A stretch of DNA of 64,000 bases. It comes from Streptomyces sp. WZ-12 (GTDB lineage Bacteria > Actinomycetota > Actinomycetes > Streptomycetales > Streptomycetaceae). The notes under the pieces are model-generated. The model had not been told where the DNA came from. It did not search any database and worked only from the letters and a program-made list of their open reading frames with translations. The stretch covers positions 434,001-498,000 of the forward strand of contig NZ_CP118574.1 in NCBI RefSeq assembly GCF_028898845.1, given 5' to 3'. The position numbers and the translations under genes are program-made. Positions 33,662 through 42,820 of this stretch are shown in pieces. Numbering within the stretch: the stretch's first letter is position 1; each line of letters opens with the position of its first letter.

Positions 33662-34711
33662 ATGAGGGTCGTCGCCATCGAAGAGCACTGGAGCACTCCG
33701 AACATCGACCAGGCACTGCGGTCGCAGCCGGCGGGTGCCCGCGACGAGAGCGTGGCGTTGAACGACCGCGGGGACATCCCCGCACGGCTGCTCGACATCG
33801 GTGCGGGGCGAGTTGAGGCGATGGACGCGGCGGGCGTCGATGTCCAGATCCTGTCGGTCGCGCCGCCGGGGACGCATGGGCTTCCGGCGCGGGAGGCGGT
33901 GGCGTTGAGCCGCGAGGCGAACGACCGCGCCAGTGAGGCCGTTCGTCGCCATCCGACCCGTCTGAGGGTCATGACGACCTTGCCGATGTCAGACCCGGAT
34001 GCGGCGGTGGCCGAGCTCCGGCGGACCGCGAACGCGCCCGGCCACGTCGGGATCATGTCCTACGGCCGCAGCGGTGAGCGCCCGTTGGACGACCCCGCCA
34101 ACGACGAACTGCTCGCGGCCGCCGCCGAGTTGGGGCGTCCCGTGTTCCTCCATCCGCAGATTCCCCCGGACGCGGTCCGAGCGGCGTCCTACCGCGGGTT
34201 CGACCCGACCCTCGACCTCGCGTTGGCCACGTTCGGTTGGGGGTGGCACATCGAAGCGGGGCTCGCGGCGCTGCGTCTCATCCTGCGCGGCGCCTTCGAC
34301 CGTCATCCGGACCTCCAGGTCGTCCTGGGGCACTGGGGCGAGATGCTGCTGTTCGCGCTCGACCGGGTGGACAGCCTCTCCCACGCCGCACCCCGTCTGG
34401 AGCGGCGGGTCGCCGACTACTTCGCGACCAACATCCACATCGCGACCAGCGGCATGCTGACCCCGCGGCTGCTCCGCCACGCGCTGGACTACACGAGCGT
34501 CGACCGCATCCTGCTCTCCGGGGACTACCCGTTCCACCGGTTCGACGCCGCGACCCTCACCGACTTCCTGCACACGCTTCCCCACCCCACCGACCGACAC
34601 AAGATCGCCCACGCCAACGCCGAATCCCTCTACGGCCTCGCCCCCCTTCCCTCCCGGGCGGACAACCGGCCGGCGACGGGAACTGCGCACCCTCTCAAGG
34701 AGCAGCGATGA
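33662..34711 (+). CDS. amidohydrolase of the ACMSD/resorcylate decarboxylase type
   Basis: A 349-residue TIM-barrel protein. Metal-site candidates: Glu and His in VVAIEEHWSTP, histidine in FLHPQIP, histidine in VVLGHWGEM and aspartate in LLSGDYPFH. This set is that of the amidohydrolase-2 family with ACMSD and gamma-resorcylate decarboxylase, which act on aromatic carboxylates. GGGAG precedes the ATG at 33662. Its stop overlaps the start of the SDR gene (ATGA), and the divergent double-Lrp gene probably regulates both. Confidence 0.8.
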   Translation: MRVVAIEEHWSTPNIDQALRSQPAGARDESVALNDRGDIPARLLDIGAGRVEAMDAAGVDVQILSVAPPGTHGLPAREAVALSREANDRASEAVRRHPTRLRVMTTLPMSDPDAAVAELRRTANAPGHVGIMSYGRSGERPLDDPANDELLAAAAELGRPVFLHPQIPPDAVRAASYRGFDPTLDLALATFGWGWHIEAGLAALRLILRGAFDRHPDLQVVLGHWGEMLLFALDRVDSLSHAAPRLERRVADYFATNIHIATSGMLTPRLLRHALDYTSVDRILLSGDYPFHRFDAATLTDFLHTLPHPTDRHKIAHANAESLYGLAPLPSRADNRPATGTAHPLKEQR

Positions 34712-35412
34712 ACACGGCCTCACCGAACACCACCGTTCTCCTCATCGGCGCCTCGCGGGGCCTGGGGTACGCGATCGCCGCGGAATACCTCGACCGGGGG
34801 TCCCGGGTCGTGGCGACCGTCCGCGGTCCGGGCCGCACCGCCCTGCACGAGTTGCAGGACTCCGCCGGTGGCCGGTTGGAGATCGAGCAGGTGGACATCA
34901 ACGCGCCCGAGCAGGTCCAGGCACTCCGCGACCGGCTGGCTGCCCGCAGCTTCGATCTGCTCTTCGTCAACGCGGGCGTCACCAACCGCCAGGAGGAGAC
35001 CAGCGCCGACGTCACGACGGAGGAGTTCACCCGCCTGATGATCACCAACGCGTTGAGCCCGATGCGGGTCATCGAGGCGCTCGGTGGGCTCGTCGACTCC
35101 CACGGCACCCTCGCCATCATGTCCTCCGGCCAGGGCAGCGTCGCCAACAACGAACGCGGTGGCTTCGAGATCTATCGCGCCAGCAAGTCCGCCCTCAACC
35201 AACTCATGCGCAGCTACGCCGCCCGGCACCGCGACGACCACCGAACGCTGTTGCTGATGGCGCCTGGTTGGGTCAAGACCGGGCTCGGCGGCCCCAACGC
35301 CCGCCTCACCCTCGGCGAGAGCGTCCCCCGCCTCGTCACGGTCATCGACGCCCAACGCGGCCGCGCCGGCCTGCAGTACCTCGACTACCAGGGCCAGACA
35401 GTCGCCTGGTGA
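34708..35412 (+). CDS. short-chain dehydrogenase/reductase
   Basis: A 234-residue classical SDR. Cofactor site IGASRGLGYAIA, NAGVTNR, catalytic serine in IMSSGQGS, and YRASKSALN with the catalytic Tyr and Lys. Translationally coupled to the amidohydrolase (ATGA overlap), suggesting a two-step conversion of an aromatic or cyclic carboxylate. It converges with the methyltransferase gene of the isoborneol operon, with only 34 bases between. Confidence 0.85.
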   Translation: MNTASPNTTVLLIGASRGLGYAIAAEYLDRGSRVVATVRGPGRTALHELQDSAGGRLEIEQVDINAPEQVQALRDRLAARSFDLLFVNAGVTNRQEETSADVTTEEFTRLMITNALSPMRVIEALGGLVDSHGTLAIMSSGQGSVANNERGGFEIYRASKSALNQLMRSYAARHRDDHRTLLLMAPGWVKTGLGGPNARLTLGESVPRLVTVIDAQRGRAGLQYLDYQGQTVAW

Positions 35413-35446
35413 AGCGCCGAGGCGTGCGGCCTCGTCCCCTCCGGGG

Positions 35447-36310
35447 TCACGCGCGGTCGGCTGCGATGAGGAGGTAGTGGAAACTGCCTTCCTTGTAGGC
35501 CGTGAGGAAGGCGTCCTCGATGCCGGTGGCCAGGGAGGAACGGGCGCGCAGTTCCCAGTACGGAATGGTCAACGGGGTAAGGTCGGTGACCGCGATGGGG
35601 ATGAGGCCGTGGGCGGCGAGGGCGTTGAAGTAGGCGCTCCGAGGGTGGATGTTGCAGGTGTAGTGCGAGTCGATGTGGCTGACGGCCTTGGACCGGCCTC
35701 CGGTGAGGTCGTTGGAACAGCCGGTGATGCAGACGTAGCGCCCGCCGGGCGTGAGGACGCGGGCGAACTCGGCGAAGGCTTCGTCGAGTTCGACGTACAT
35801 GGTGGTCTCGTTGGTCCATATCGCGTGCTGTGAGGCGTTCGCCAGTCCGGTGTCGAGCATGTTGCGGAAGTGGAAGCGGACGCGGTCGGCGACGTGGTGC
35901 TGTTCGGCCTGGGCGGTGGCGAAGTCGACCTGGTACTGGGAGATCGAGACGCCGGCTACCTGGCAGCCGAAGCGCCGGTGGGCCATGAACGAGGTGCCGC
36001 CGCGTCCGGAGCCGGCGTCCAGGAGACGGTGGTCGGGTGCTACCGGGCCGAGTTGGTCCAGCAGCAGGTCGGCCTGTGCGCTTTCCATGCGGTGGAGTTC
36101 GCGGATGATCCGCTGGTCCCGGTCCGGTGGGGCCGCGTCCAGTACGGCGGGGTCGTAGGGGCCGATGCCGTAGTGGTGGTGGTAGAGCTCGTCGATGTCG
36201 CCGAGCAGCAGGTTGACGCTGTCGTTCTGGTGGGTGTCCCAGTACTCGGCAACCGCCTTCTGGTAGTCGGTGCGCAGCACGGTGGCGTTCTGGTCAGGTG
36301 TGGTGGTCAT
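35447..36310 (-). CDS. gppmt: geranyl diphosphate 2-C-methyltransferase
   Basis: A 287-residue SAM-dependent methyltransferase. The SAM-binding motif I is LLDAGSGRGGTSFMAHRRFG, followed by VSISQYQVDFA. The N-terminal YYDTHQNDSVNLLLGDID-type region (here AEYWDTHQNDSVNLLLG) and YHHHYGIG match GPP methyltransferases as I recall them. It converts GPP into 2-methyl-GPP, the substrate of the cyclase encoded just upstream. Its ATG lies inside the end of the cyclase gene (17-base overlap), with AAGGA six bases ahead. Last gene of a three-gene operon. Confidence 0.9.
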   Translation of the reverse strand: MTTTPDQNATVLRTDYQKAVAEYWDTHQNDSVNLLLGDIDELYHHHYGIGPYDPAVLDAAPPDRDQRIIRELHRMESAQADLLLDQLGPVAPDHRLLDAGSGRGGTSFMAHRRFGCQVAGVSISQYQVDFATAQAEQHHVADRVRFHFRNMLDTGLANASQHAIWTNETTMYVELDEAFAEFARVLTPGGRYVCITGCSNDLTGGRSKAVSHIDSHYTCNIHPRSAYFNALAAHGLIPIAVTDLTPLTIPYWELRARSSLATGIEDAFLTAYKEGSFHYLLIAADRA

Positions 36311-37394
36311 GCTCTGTCCTTGTCGTAGGCGGTCGGTCCGGGGGCGTTTGCGGGTGGTAGCGCGGGCTGGAGCGGTGCCAGGCGAGGCTGCCCGCGCACC
36401 AGTCGAGTACGCCGTCGAGGTAGCTGCGCAGTTCGGGTTCGCCGCGGTGCCGCAGGGCGTCGGACTGCTCGTGGAAGCGCCGCATGAGGTCGTTGTGGAG
36501 TTCGGCGCTCAGGGTCAGTGCTTCCTTCGGGGTGCATCGACGTTCCTCGACGAGGGCCCTGGGAAGGTTGAAGTCCTCGCCGGTTCCGTGGTGTTCGACG
36601 TCGGCGGAGTAGATGTCGTTGGCCACGCAGCTCGCCAGGCCGGCGATGCCGACGGTGTCGTACACCTGCGGGTCGGCCCAGAGGTGGGCCGGGAGGTGGT
36701 AGCCGCCGATCGCGTCGATCACGGTCATGCACGGCAGGAAGCTGTTGGCCTGGCGGTTGACCAGGTATTCCGATACCCGCGGCCGGTGGTGGGTGGCGCG
36801 CCAGGAGGCTTCCTGGGCCAGCGCGGTGAAGAGGTAGCAGAGGCTGTGGCGGGTCCGGTCGAGCTGGGTGGGGGTGGTGAGGTGTCCCAGGTGGGTGACG
36901 GCGGATCGGAGGGCGACCAGGACGGGGTCGGTGCGGGTGGCGTCGTCGAACTCGGCCTCGTAGCGGTCCGGGAGACGGACCTTGCCGAGGACCGCGGCGG
37001 CGGTCGCCAGGCGGGAACCGAGGAGGCTGGGCTCGGCTCCCAGGCTGGGGTCGTCGCAGTAGTGGTCATCCATGGCCCAGATGGCCAGCGCGCAGCGGGC
37101 CGGCACGGTGAGCCGGTCCAGGTCGTCGGTGCTGGGGTAGCACAGGGTGGCCAGGCTGCCGAAGTCGGCCGCGCGTACCCGTTCGAGCCGGCCGTGGTAG
37201 AGGCCGATGCGGTCGGCCCAGGCCACGAGGCGTTCGTTGATTCTGTCTGCGGTCACCGGATCGATGCGCCGCGGGGGTGGGCAGTGGAGGTCGAGCGACT
37301 CAACGGCCGTGCTGGCAGCGGATGTTGGCGGGGGTGGCGCGCACCGGCGGGCGGCCGAGGTGCCCAGGCCGGTGGGGCCGCCCAGCGGACTCAC
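36294..37394 (-). CDS. 2-methylisoborneol synthase
   Basis: A 366-residue class I terpene cyclase that converts 2-methyl-GPP to 2-methylisoborneol, an earthy odorant. Aspartate-rich motif DDHYCDD (D109, D110, D114), NSE triad NDIYSADVE (N259, S263, E267), C-terminal SPRYHP with the RY pair. Residues 1-45 are proline/alanine-rich and look disordered; in family 2B encapsulin systems this tail directs packing in the shell. The GTG start overlaps the encapsulin stop (GTGA). It is shorter than the roughly 440 residues I remember for such enzymes, because its tail is shorter. Confidence 0.9.
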   Translation of the reverse strand: MSPLGGPTGLGTSAARRCAPPPPTSAASTAVESLDLHCPPPRRIDPVTADRINERLVAWADRIGLYHGRLERVRAADFGSLATLCYPSTDDLDRLTVPARCALAIWAMDDHYCDDPSLGAEPSLLGSRLATAAAVLGKVRLPDRYEAEFDDATRTDPVLVALRSAVTHLGHLTTPTQLDRTRHSLCYLFTALAQEASWRATHHRPRVSEYLVNRQANSFLPCMTVIDAIGGYHLPAHLWADPQVYDTVGIAGLASCVANDIYSADVEHHGTGEDFNLPRALVEERRCTPKEALTLSAELHNDLMRRFHEQSDALRHRGEPELRSYLDGVLDWCAGSLAWHRSSPRYHPQTPPDRPPTTRTEHDHHT

Positions 37395-38812
37395 AGCGCG
37401 TCCGGGGGTTCGTTGTAGTGGCCGACTTCGGCGTTTTCCAGGATGCCCAGTGCGCTGGGCAGGAGGACAGCCACCGAGTAGTAGGTGCTGACGAGGTAGG
37501 AGAGCGTCGCCCGGTCGTCGATCCCCATGAAGCGGGCGGACAGGCCCGGTTCGTACTCGTCGGCGAGACCGGTCTGGTGGAGGGCGATCACCCCGCCGTT
37601 GTCCTCGCCGGTTCGCAGTGCGAGCACCGAGCTGGTGAGGTTCGCGGAGATGGGGATCTTGTTGCAGGGCAGGAACGGGATGCCGCGCCAGGCAACCACG
37701 TGGTGACCGTGGAATTCGGTGCCCGGCGGGCAGATCTTGGCGCGGGTGCACTCCCGGGCGAAGGCGGCGATGGTGCGCCGGTGTGCGAGCAGGAACGTGG
37801 TCTGCCGTCGCATCGAGATCAGTTCGTCCAGATCGTCCGGCGTCGGCGGCCCGTGCCGGGTCGAGATCCGTTGCTGGGGGTCGGCGTTGTGGAGCAGTCC
37901 GAAGTCGGGGTGGTTGACCATCTCGTGTTCCTGCCGCTCGCGGAGGGCCTCGATGGTCAGCCGCAACTGCTGGTCGGTCTGATCCTGTGGTCCGTTGTAG
38001 AGGTCGGCGACCCGGGTGTTGATCCGCAGTACGGTCTGGGCGATGCTCAGCGGGTACTCCCGGGGCGACGCCTCGTAGTCCACGAACGTACTGGGCACCG
38101 GCGCCTCTCCGCCGTGGCCGGACGCGATCGCGATGTCCGCCTCGCCCCGCCGCGTCATGGCCGGCCGGGGCCGGGAGAGGTACGCGTCGACGTGGGCGCC
38201 CAACTCCGGTGCGGTGGACCGCAGCTGCCGGAAGGCGCGTCGCGGAAGCGTGAGGAGGGTGCAGGCGGTCATCGCCCGGTAGGTGAATTCCCAGGGCCCT
38301 TTTCCGGTGAGGTACTGGTCGCCGAAGTAGGACCCTTCGGCGAGTACGCCGTGCGAGACCGACTCCGTGTAGTTGCCGGCACCGATGCGCTCGACCTTGC
38401 CACGGGCGATGAGGACCAGTCGATCCCCTTTGCTCGCCGCCCGGGCCAACACCGTTCCCGGTTCCACCTCTTGCTGCTCAAAAGCGTCGGACAGGGCATC
38501 GAGTATCGATTCATCGGGGAAGTCCCGGAACAGTGCGATTTCGCGCAGCGTCTGCGGTATCACATGGGCGCGGAGACCCGCGTTGTCGAACTTCACCCTG
38601 CCGTCGCCGATCGTGTAGGCAAGGCGTCGGTTGACCCGGTACGTGCCGCCGGGCACGTTCACCCAGGGAAGGATGCGCAGCAACCACCGGGAGGAGATGC
38701 CCTGCATCTGGGGAACGGACTTGGCCGTGTGGGCGAGGTTCCGGGCGGCCTCAATGCCCAATGCCGAGGGTGCGACCGGAGGATCTTCCGTCCCCGATAT
38801 GGATTCCGGCAT
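37391..38812 (-). CDS. family 2B encapsulin shell protein with cyclic-nucleotide-binding domain
   Basis: A 473-residue protein. The N-terminal arm ([28 protein letters not shown]) and the C-terminal two thirds ([63 protein letters not shown]) form an HK97-type shell fold. Residues about 85-215 form an inserted cNMP-binding domain ([18 protein letters not shown] to [14 protein letters not shown]). This is the family 2B encapsulin layout found upstream of 2-methylisoborneol synthase in Streptomyces. It likely builds a protein shell around the cyclase. GAAGGGGA precedes the ATG; first gene of the operon. Confidence 0.9.
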   Translation of the reverse strand: MPESISGTEDPPVAPSALGIEAARNLAHTAKSVPQMQGISSRWLLRILPWVNVPGGTYRVNRRLAYTIGDGRVKFDNAGLRAHVIPQTLREIALFRDFPDESILDALSDAFEQQEVEPGTVLARAASKGDRLVLIARGKVERIGAGNYTESVSHGVLAEGSYFGDQYLTGKGPWEFTYRAMTACTLLTLPRRAFRQLRSTAPELGAHVDAYLSRPRPAMTRRGEADIAIASGHGGEAPVPSTFVDYEASPREYPLSIAQTVLRINTRVADLYNGPQDQTDQQLRLTIEALRERQEHEMVNHPDFGLLHNADPQQRISTRHGPPTPDDLDELISMRRQTTFLLAHRRTIAAFARECTRAKICPPGTEFHGHHVVAWRGIPFLPCNKIPISANLTSSVLALRTGEDNGGVIALHQTGLADEYEPGLSARFMGIDDRATLSYLVSTYYSVAVLLPSALGILENAEVGHYNEPPDAL

Positions 38813-39073
38813 GGCTGATTCCCCTTCTCAATGCGGGCGTTGGCCGCTTCATGAAGTCCAGTGCGGAAAGGCAGTAGCAACCCGATGGCGGCTACGCGGA
38901 TAACGGCATTGCAGACACGGCTCAGTGATTACCAGTCAAAGCAGACCCGGCGCATGCGGCAACGGGATACGAGCCATTCGGTGGATCGCGACGCGGTCGC
39001 CCATGCCTGACTGGCCTGCGGTCCGGATTTCGCCGGCCTCCGGCCGATCCGGTGTCCTGGCTCGCCCGTGTTC

Positions 39074-40255
39074 CTAGGGCTGTCGGGAAACGGGTGGGGC
39101 GAGGGTGAGGGTCACGAGGTCGTCGACAACGTCGGTGAAGCGGTGGCGTCTTTGGTAGGCGCGGCGTTGGTGCGCTGCGCCCGTGCCGTGGTGTTGCAGG
39201 TGGGACGCGAGGGCTTCGAGGTGTCGTAGGTCGTTGTGACGGTGGAGGGCGGTGCGCAGCCACGTCAGGAAGTCCCGCAGATGGTGCTGGGCGGGTTCGA
39301 GGCGGTGGTGACGGTGGCTGAGGTTGACGGTTTGGCCGGCGAGGCCGTCGCGGGCCGCTCGCCAGTGGGCGGCCCGCAGGAGGTGCGGGTCGGGCCGGGC
39401 CACGGGCTCGCGACGGCGCACGGCGTCCAGGGCCGTCCCTGCCGCGGCGCGCACGAGGGCGGCGAGCAGGATGGTGTGGTTGACGGTCAGTGCGGCGTCG
39501 GCGACCCGGATTTCCAGGGTGGGCAGGTGGTGGGAGGGGCGGATGTCCCAGTAGACGCCGCTGTGGTCCAAGATGGCGCCCGTGCTGATCAACGTGGTGA
39601 CCAGATCGTCGTAGTGGCTGGTGGAGGCGAAGTACGGCGGAGGGCCGGCGACCGGCCACCGGTTCCAGGCGATCGTGCGCCAGCTCGCGTATCCGGTGTC
39701 GCGGCCGCCCCAGAACGGGGAGTTCGCGGCCACGGTGATGAGTGCGGGCAGCCAGAGGCGTAGGTGGTTGCTGACGTGCAGGGCCTGGTCGCGGTCGTCG
39801 AAACCGATGTGGATGTGGCAGGCGCAGGAGACTTGTTCGTCGTCGAGGGCGGCGAACTGGGCGGCGCTGCGGACGTACCGTTCGCCGGGTGACAGTGGCG
39901 GGGGCCCGGCGGGAAGGAGGACGGGGGCGCCGCTGGAGATCAGGCGTGCGCCGCTGGCGGTGGCGGCCTGCGCCAAGTGCAGGCGCATGGCGTGTAGTTG
40001 CTCGGCGAGATCGGCCAGGCTGGTGTGTGGTTCGGTGCGGGATTCGACTTGATATAGCGTCAGTTCGGGGGTGACGCGGTCGCCGAGGAGTGGTGAAGCC
40101 TTGGCGATGACGGCTTCGGCGACGGGTGCCAGGGTGCGCGTTTCGGGGTCGATCAGGAGGAATTCCTCCTCGACCCCGACGGTCATGGGACCTGCGCGAC
40201 CCCCGGAAGCGGGGGCGTCGTCAGGACTGGTCAGTTCACCGGTGACTGGCTTCAT
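39074..40255 (-). CDS. YbdK-type carboxylate-amine ligase (glutamate-cysteine ligase 2 family)
   Basis: A 393-residue GCS2-family ligase. GVEEEFLLID is the ATP/Mg-binding opening, SCACHIHIGFDD and YWDIRPSHHLPTLEIRVAD are later conserved blocks. The family joins a carboxylate to an amine with ATP; E. coli YbdK shows weak gamma-glutamylcysteine activity, while actinomycetes make mycothiol instead, so the true substrate is unclear. The start is uncertain: ATG at 40255 is used, a GTG at 40267 and a TTG at 40276 are in frame, and none has a clear ribosome site. Confidence 0.8.
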   Translation of the reverse strand: MKPVTGELTSPDDAPASGGRAGPMTVGVEEEFLLIDPETRTLAPVAEAVIAKASPLLGDRVTPELTLYQVESRTEPHTSLADLAEQLHAMRLHLAQAATASGARLISSGAPVLLPAGPPPLSPGERYVRSAAQFAALDDEQVSCACHIHIGFDDRDQALHVSNHLRLWLPALITVAANSPFWGGRDTGYASWRTIAWNRWPVAGPPPYFASTSHYDDLVTTLISTGAILDHSGVYWDIRPSHHLPTLEIRVADAALTVNHTILLAALVRAAAGTALDAVRRREPVARPDPHLLRAAHWRAARDGLAGQTVNLSHRHHRLEPAQHHLRDFLTWLRTALHRHNDLRHLEALASHLQHHGTGAAHQRRAYQRRHRFTDVVDDLVTLTLAPPVSRQP

Positions 40256-40617
40256 CTCCGAAGACACAGGGTTCAATGTCCCATCAATGTCTCGGAAGAC
40301 ACAGTATTCAACTTGCCACAGATCTGGTCGTGGCGGTGTGGGACCGGTGAGCCGCCCCAGGCACCAGGCGGGTCGACCGCGTCGAGGAGGACACCGCGGC
40401 CGACCGCGTCGACCCGTCCGTCGCGCACAGGGAGGAGCTCAACAACCTCCCCCGGGCCGCAGGCACCACCCACCATGCGTGCGGCATGCGGATTCTGGAG
40501 CGCTGTCCGGGCCCGGTCGCGTCGCCGACCGTCGCGCCCAAGGCCGGGTCCCGTGCACGCGGTGCGCGGGACCCGGCCGCTTGCCGATCGGCGCTCACCG
40601 ACCGCCGGTCGACGTCC
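40256..40617. other. 362-base gap with a 24-base direct repeat
   Basis: The gap holds the upstream region of the YbdK-type gene and the 3' side of the serine protease gene. A 24-base sequence (TCTCCGAAGACACAGGGTTC at 40255-40274 and TCTCGGAAGACACAGTATTC at 40290-40309, continuing CAA/AA) occurs twice with a 35-base period near the ligase start. I see no gene in the rest. Confidence 0.5.
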
Positions 40618-41499
40618 TCAGCGGCGGACGCCCGACGGCTTGGGCAGGGTGCAGCCCGCGCCGTTCAGGTCCAGCTTGTTGCCGGCGCCGAAGCACTTGG
40701 GGATGGTGTAGGTCTCCTCGGCGTAACCGGTGCCCTGGTGGATCGTGACGTTGCCGTTCGCGTCCACCTCGCACGGGTTGTTGAGGGTGCAGCGCTCGCC
40801 GCTCTCGTTGGTGGTGTTGTTGATGGCGGTGACCTTGCCGGTGCTGTTGTCGACCACCGGCGACCCGGAGGTGCCGCCGATCACCTTGCACTCCGGGGTG
40901 TAACGGACCGAGTCCTTCCAGGTCCAGTCACCCTCCTTCAGGGTGGGGACGAACCCGTCGATGCCGCAGGTGTACGTCTTCTTCCAGTAGCCGGAGACGA
41001 CGGTGATGCCGGCGCCCTTGGTGGGGTGGTCGGTGGAGATCTCCAGCGGCTTGATGCCGTACTGCTGCTCGATCTGCGCGTAGGTCGAGCCGGTCTGATA
41101 CAGCGTCACGTCGGTGTCGGTCATCGTCGAGTAGACGACCTTGGTCGCCTGCAACGAGCCGAGGTCACCCGCCGACTTGTCCAGGACGGTGAAGTCGCGG
41201 CTGGAGGGCTGGTCGACTATCACCTGGCCCGCGGACGGCATCCCGCTCTCCAGACAGTGGCCGTTGGTCATCACCAACGCCGGGTCGTCCGGCTGCGAGG
41301 TGGGCATCTTGACGATCGAGCCGGAGCAGTCGTCCAACGCCACCGTGCCGGCGAAGTCAACCGCCTTGGTGTGCGGGGGCGTCGGCTTGTGGTGCGCGAC
41401 GGCGTCGGCCGGGGCGGCGCCCGCCGGGGTTGCGGCGGTGACCAGGGCGGCAACGCCCAACACGGTGGTGGCCAGGGCGCCGACGAGAGGTCGAGACAT
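40618..41499 (-). CDS. secreted trypsin-like serine protease (S1 superfamily)
   Basis: A 293-residue exported protease. Residues 1-30 are a signal peptide (ATTVLGVAALVTAATPAGA). Catalytic histidine in MTNGHCL, aspartate candidate in TDTDVTLYQ, serine in GGTSGSPV. Cysteines in DDCSG, NGHC, TYTCG, ECKV, RCTL, PCEV and KCF can form several disulfides. The ATG has GAGAGGA upstream. A second protease gene of the same superfamily is divergent. Confidence 0.85.
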   Translation of the reverse strand: MSRPLVGALATTVLGVAALVTAATPAGAAPADAVAHHKPTPPHTKAVDFAGTVALDDCSGSIVKMPTSQPDDPALVMTNGHCLESGMPSAGQVIVDQPSSRDFTVLDKSAGDLGSLQATKVVYSTMTDTDVTLYQTGSTYAQIEQQYGIKPLEISTDHPTKGAGITVVSGYWKKTYTCGIDGFVPTLKEGDWTWKDSVRYTPECKVIGGTSGSPVVDNSTGKVTAINNTTNESGERCTLNNPCEVDANGNVTIHQGTGYAEETYTIPKCFGAGNKLDLNGAGCTLPKPSGVRR

Positions 41500-41903
41500 G
41501 TGGGGTCCTCTCAACTCTGGTCCGGAGTTCCACGGCGGCAGGTGCCTCCGTCACTCCGGATTTTGACATGCGCATTGTGTGCCGAAGTGCGGCCCACGGC
41601 AATGACCTTCGTGAATCGATGAGAAATCGATGCGGTTGCGACAAGGCCGAGCCCACCGGGCTCCCTGCGTCAACAACCTCGTTCCCGCTTCGCCAACGAC
41701 ACGCCCCGACGCCCTCGACACCGCCCCGTACGGGCTCGCGACCCCACGGGCTCACCGACGTGGCCCAGGCACCCTCCCCATGCGGTTCATCAATCGCATC
41801 CGTGCTCCTCCCCACCGGCCCCATTCGTTCGACGCCTTCGGAACTTTTCGGCCCAGCGGGGCATCTCCACGAATACACGCCCCGGCAGGGGGAGTTGGTT
41901 CCC
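41500..41903. other. 404-base divergent promoter region between two protease genes
   Basis: No gene is seen. A TTGACA box on the plus strand (41563-41568) and a repeated ATCGATG (near 41618 and 41630) are the only signals noted; I could not place a convincing -10 box. Confidence 0.4.
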
Positions 41904-42638
41904 ATGATGCGTCGAGTTCGTCTGTTACTGCTGACCGCCTTACTTCTGGTGACAGGCGCGGTGATGTCGTCCGCGCCGGCCTCCGCCGTCATCGGCGGGT
42001 CGAAGAGCACGTACGGTCCGTGGGCGGTGCGCATGCTCGTTGACGGCAAACCGGCGTGCACGGGGACGGCGGTCACGCCTCAGTGGATCATCAGCGCCTC
42101 GCACTGCTTCTTCGAACAGGCACAGCCGATCGCCGACAAGCGGATCTCGTTCCGGGTCGGCAACCTCGACATGCGCAAGGGCAGCACGGTCCGCCCGATT
42201 CCCGGCAAACGCGAGGGAAGCGCGCACGCCGACATGATGCTCATCAAGGTCCCGCCGATGAAGGTCCGCACGGCGCCGCTGGCCACGGCCGGCGTCCACT
42301 TCGGTCAGGTCGTGCGCCAGTACGGCTGGGGCGCCACCTGCACCGGCGACGAGAACTCCTGCCAGTCCCCCGTGCTCAAGCAGTCGGACCTGCGGGTCGT
42401 ACGGCAGGACGACCCCCGGTGCGAGGGCCACACCGCGCCGGGCGGCTCGGACTTCTGTATGGAAAAGGTGTCCGGGATTCCCGCCGGCGGCGACTCCGGG
42501 GGGCCGGTGATGAGCGTCGCCCGCAACGGCGCCGAAACCCTCCTCGGCGTCTTTAACGGCTCCGACCGCGAGCAGATCGCCGAGGCCGGGGAGGTCTCCC
42601 AGCAACTCGCCTGGATCCGCTCGGTCACGCGGCGGTAG
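41904..42638 (+). CDS. secreted trypsin-type serine protease
   Basis: A 244-residue S1A protease. Signal peptide 1-28 (LLLLTALLLVTGAVMSSAPASA); the mature chain starts directly with VIGGS, the activated trypsin N-terminus, so no long propeptide is present. Triad: ISASHCF, HADMMLI, GDSGGP. Cysteine pairs at ACTGTA/SHCF and further. AGGGGGAG lies ahead of the ATG pair at 41904/41907. Likely works outside the cell in protein breakdown or development. Confidence 0.85.
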   Translation: MMRRVRLLLLTALLLVTGAVMSSAPASAVIGGSKSTYGPWAVRMLVDGKPACTGTAVTPQWIISASHCFFEQAQPIADKRISFRVGNLDMRKGSTVRPIPGKREGSAHADMMLIKVPPMKVRTAPLATAGVHFGQVVRQYGWGATCTGDENSCQSPVLKQSDLRVVRQDDPRCEGHTAPGGSDFCMEKVSGIPAGGDSGGPVMSVARNGAETLLGVFNGSDREQIAEAGEVSQQLAWIRSVTRR

Positions 42639-42820
42639 CCCGGAGCGGGGTAGGGCCGGGCGGGAACGTACGCCGCCGGCGCCCGCCACCGCGGTTCGCC
42701 CTCCGTGCGGAGGTGGACTCCGAGACACGTCCGGCGGTTCAGCACCCGGCTGTGGACTGCCGATACAAGAGCCGGCACGGGAAAGGGAACAAGGGCGACA
42801 ACGGACGAGGAGCGCGGACC

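Noticed and set aside
36270..38818. Long plus-strand frames opposite the isoborneol operon
   Set aside because: Shadow frames; the three minus-strand proteins are firmly identified by motifs.
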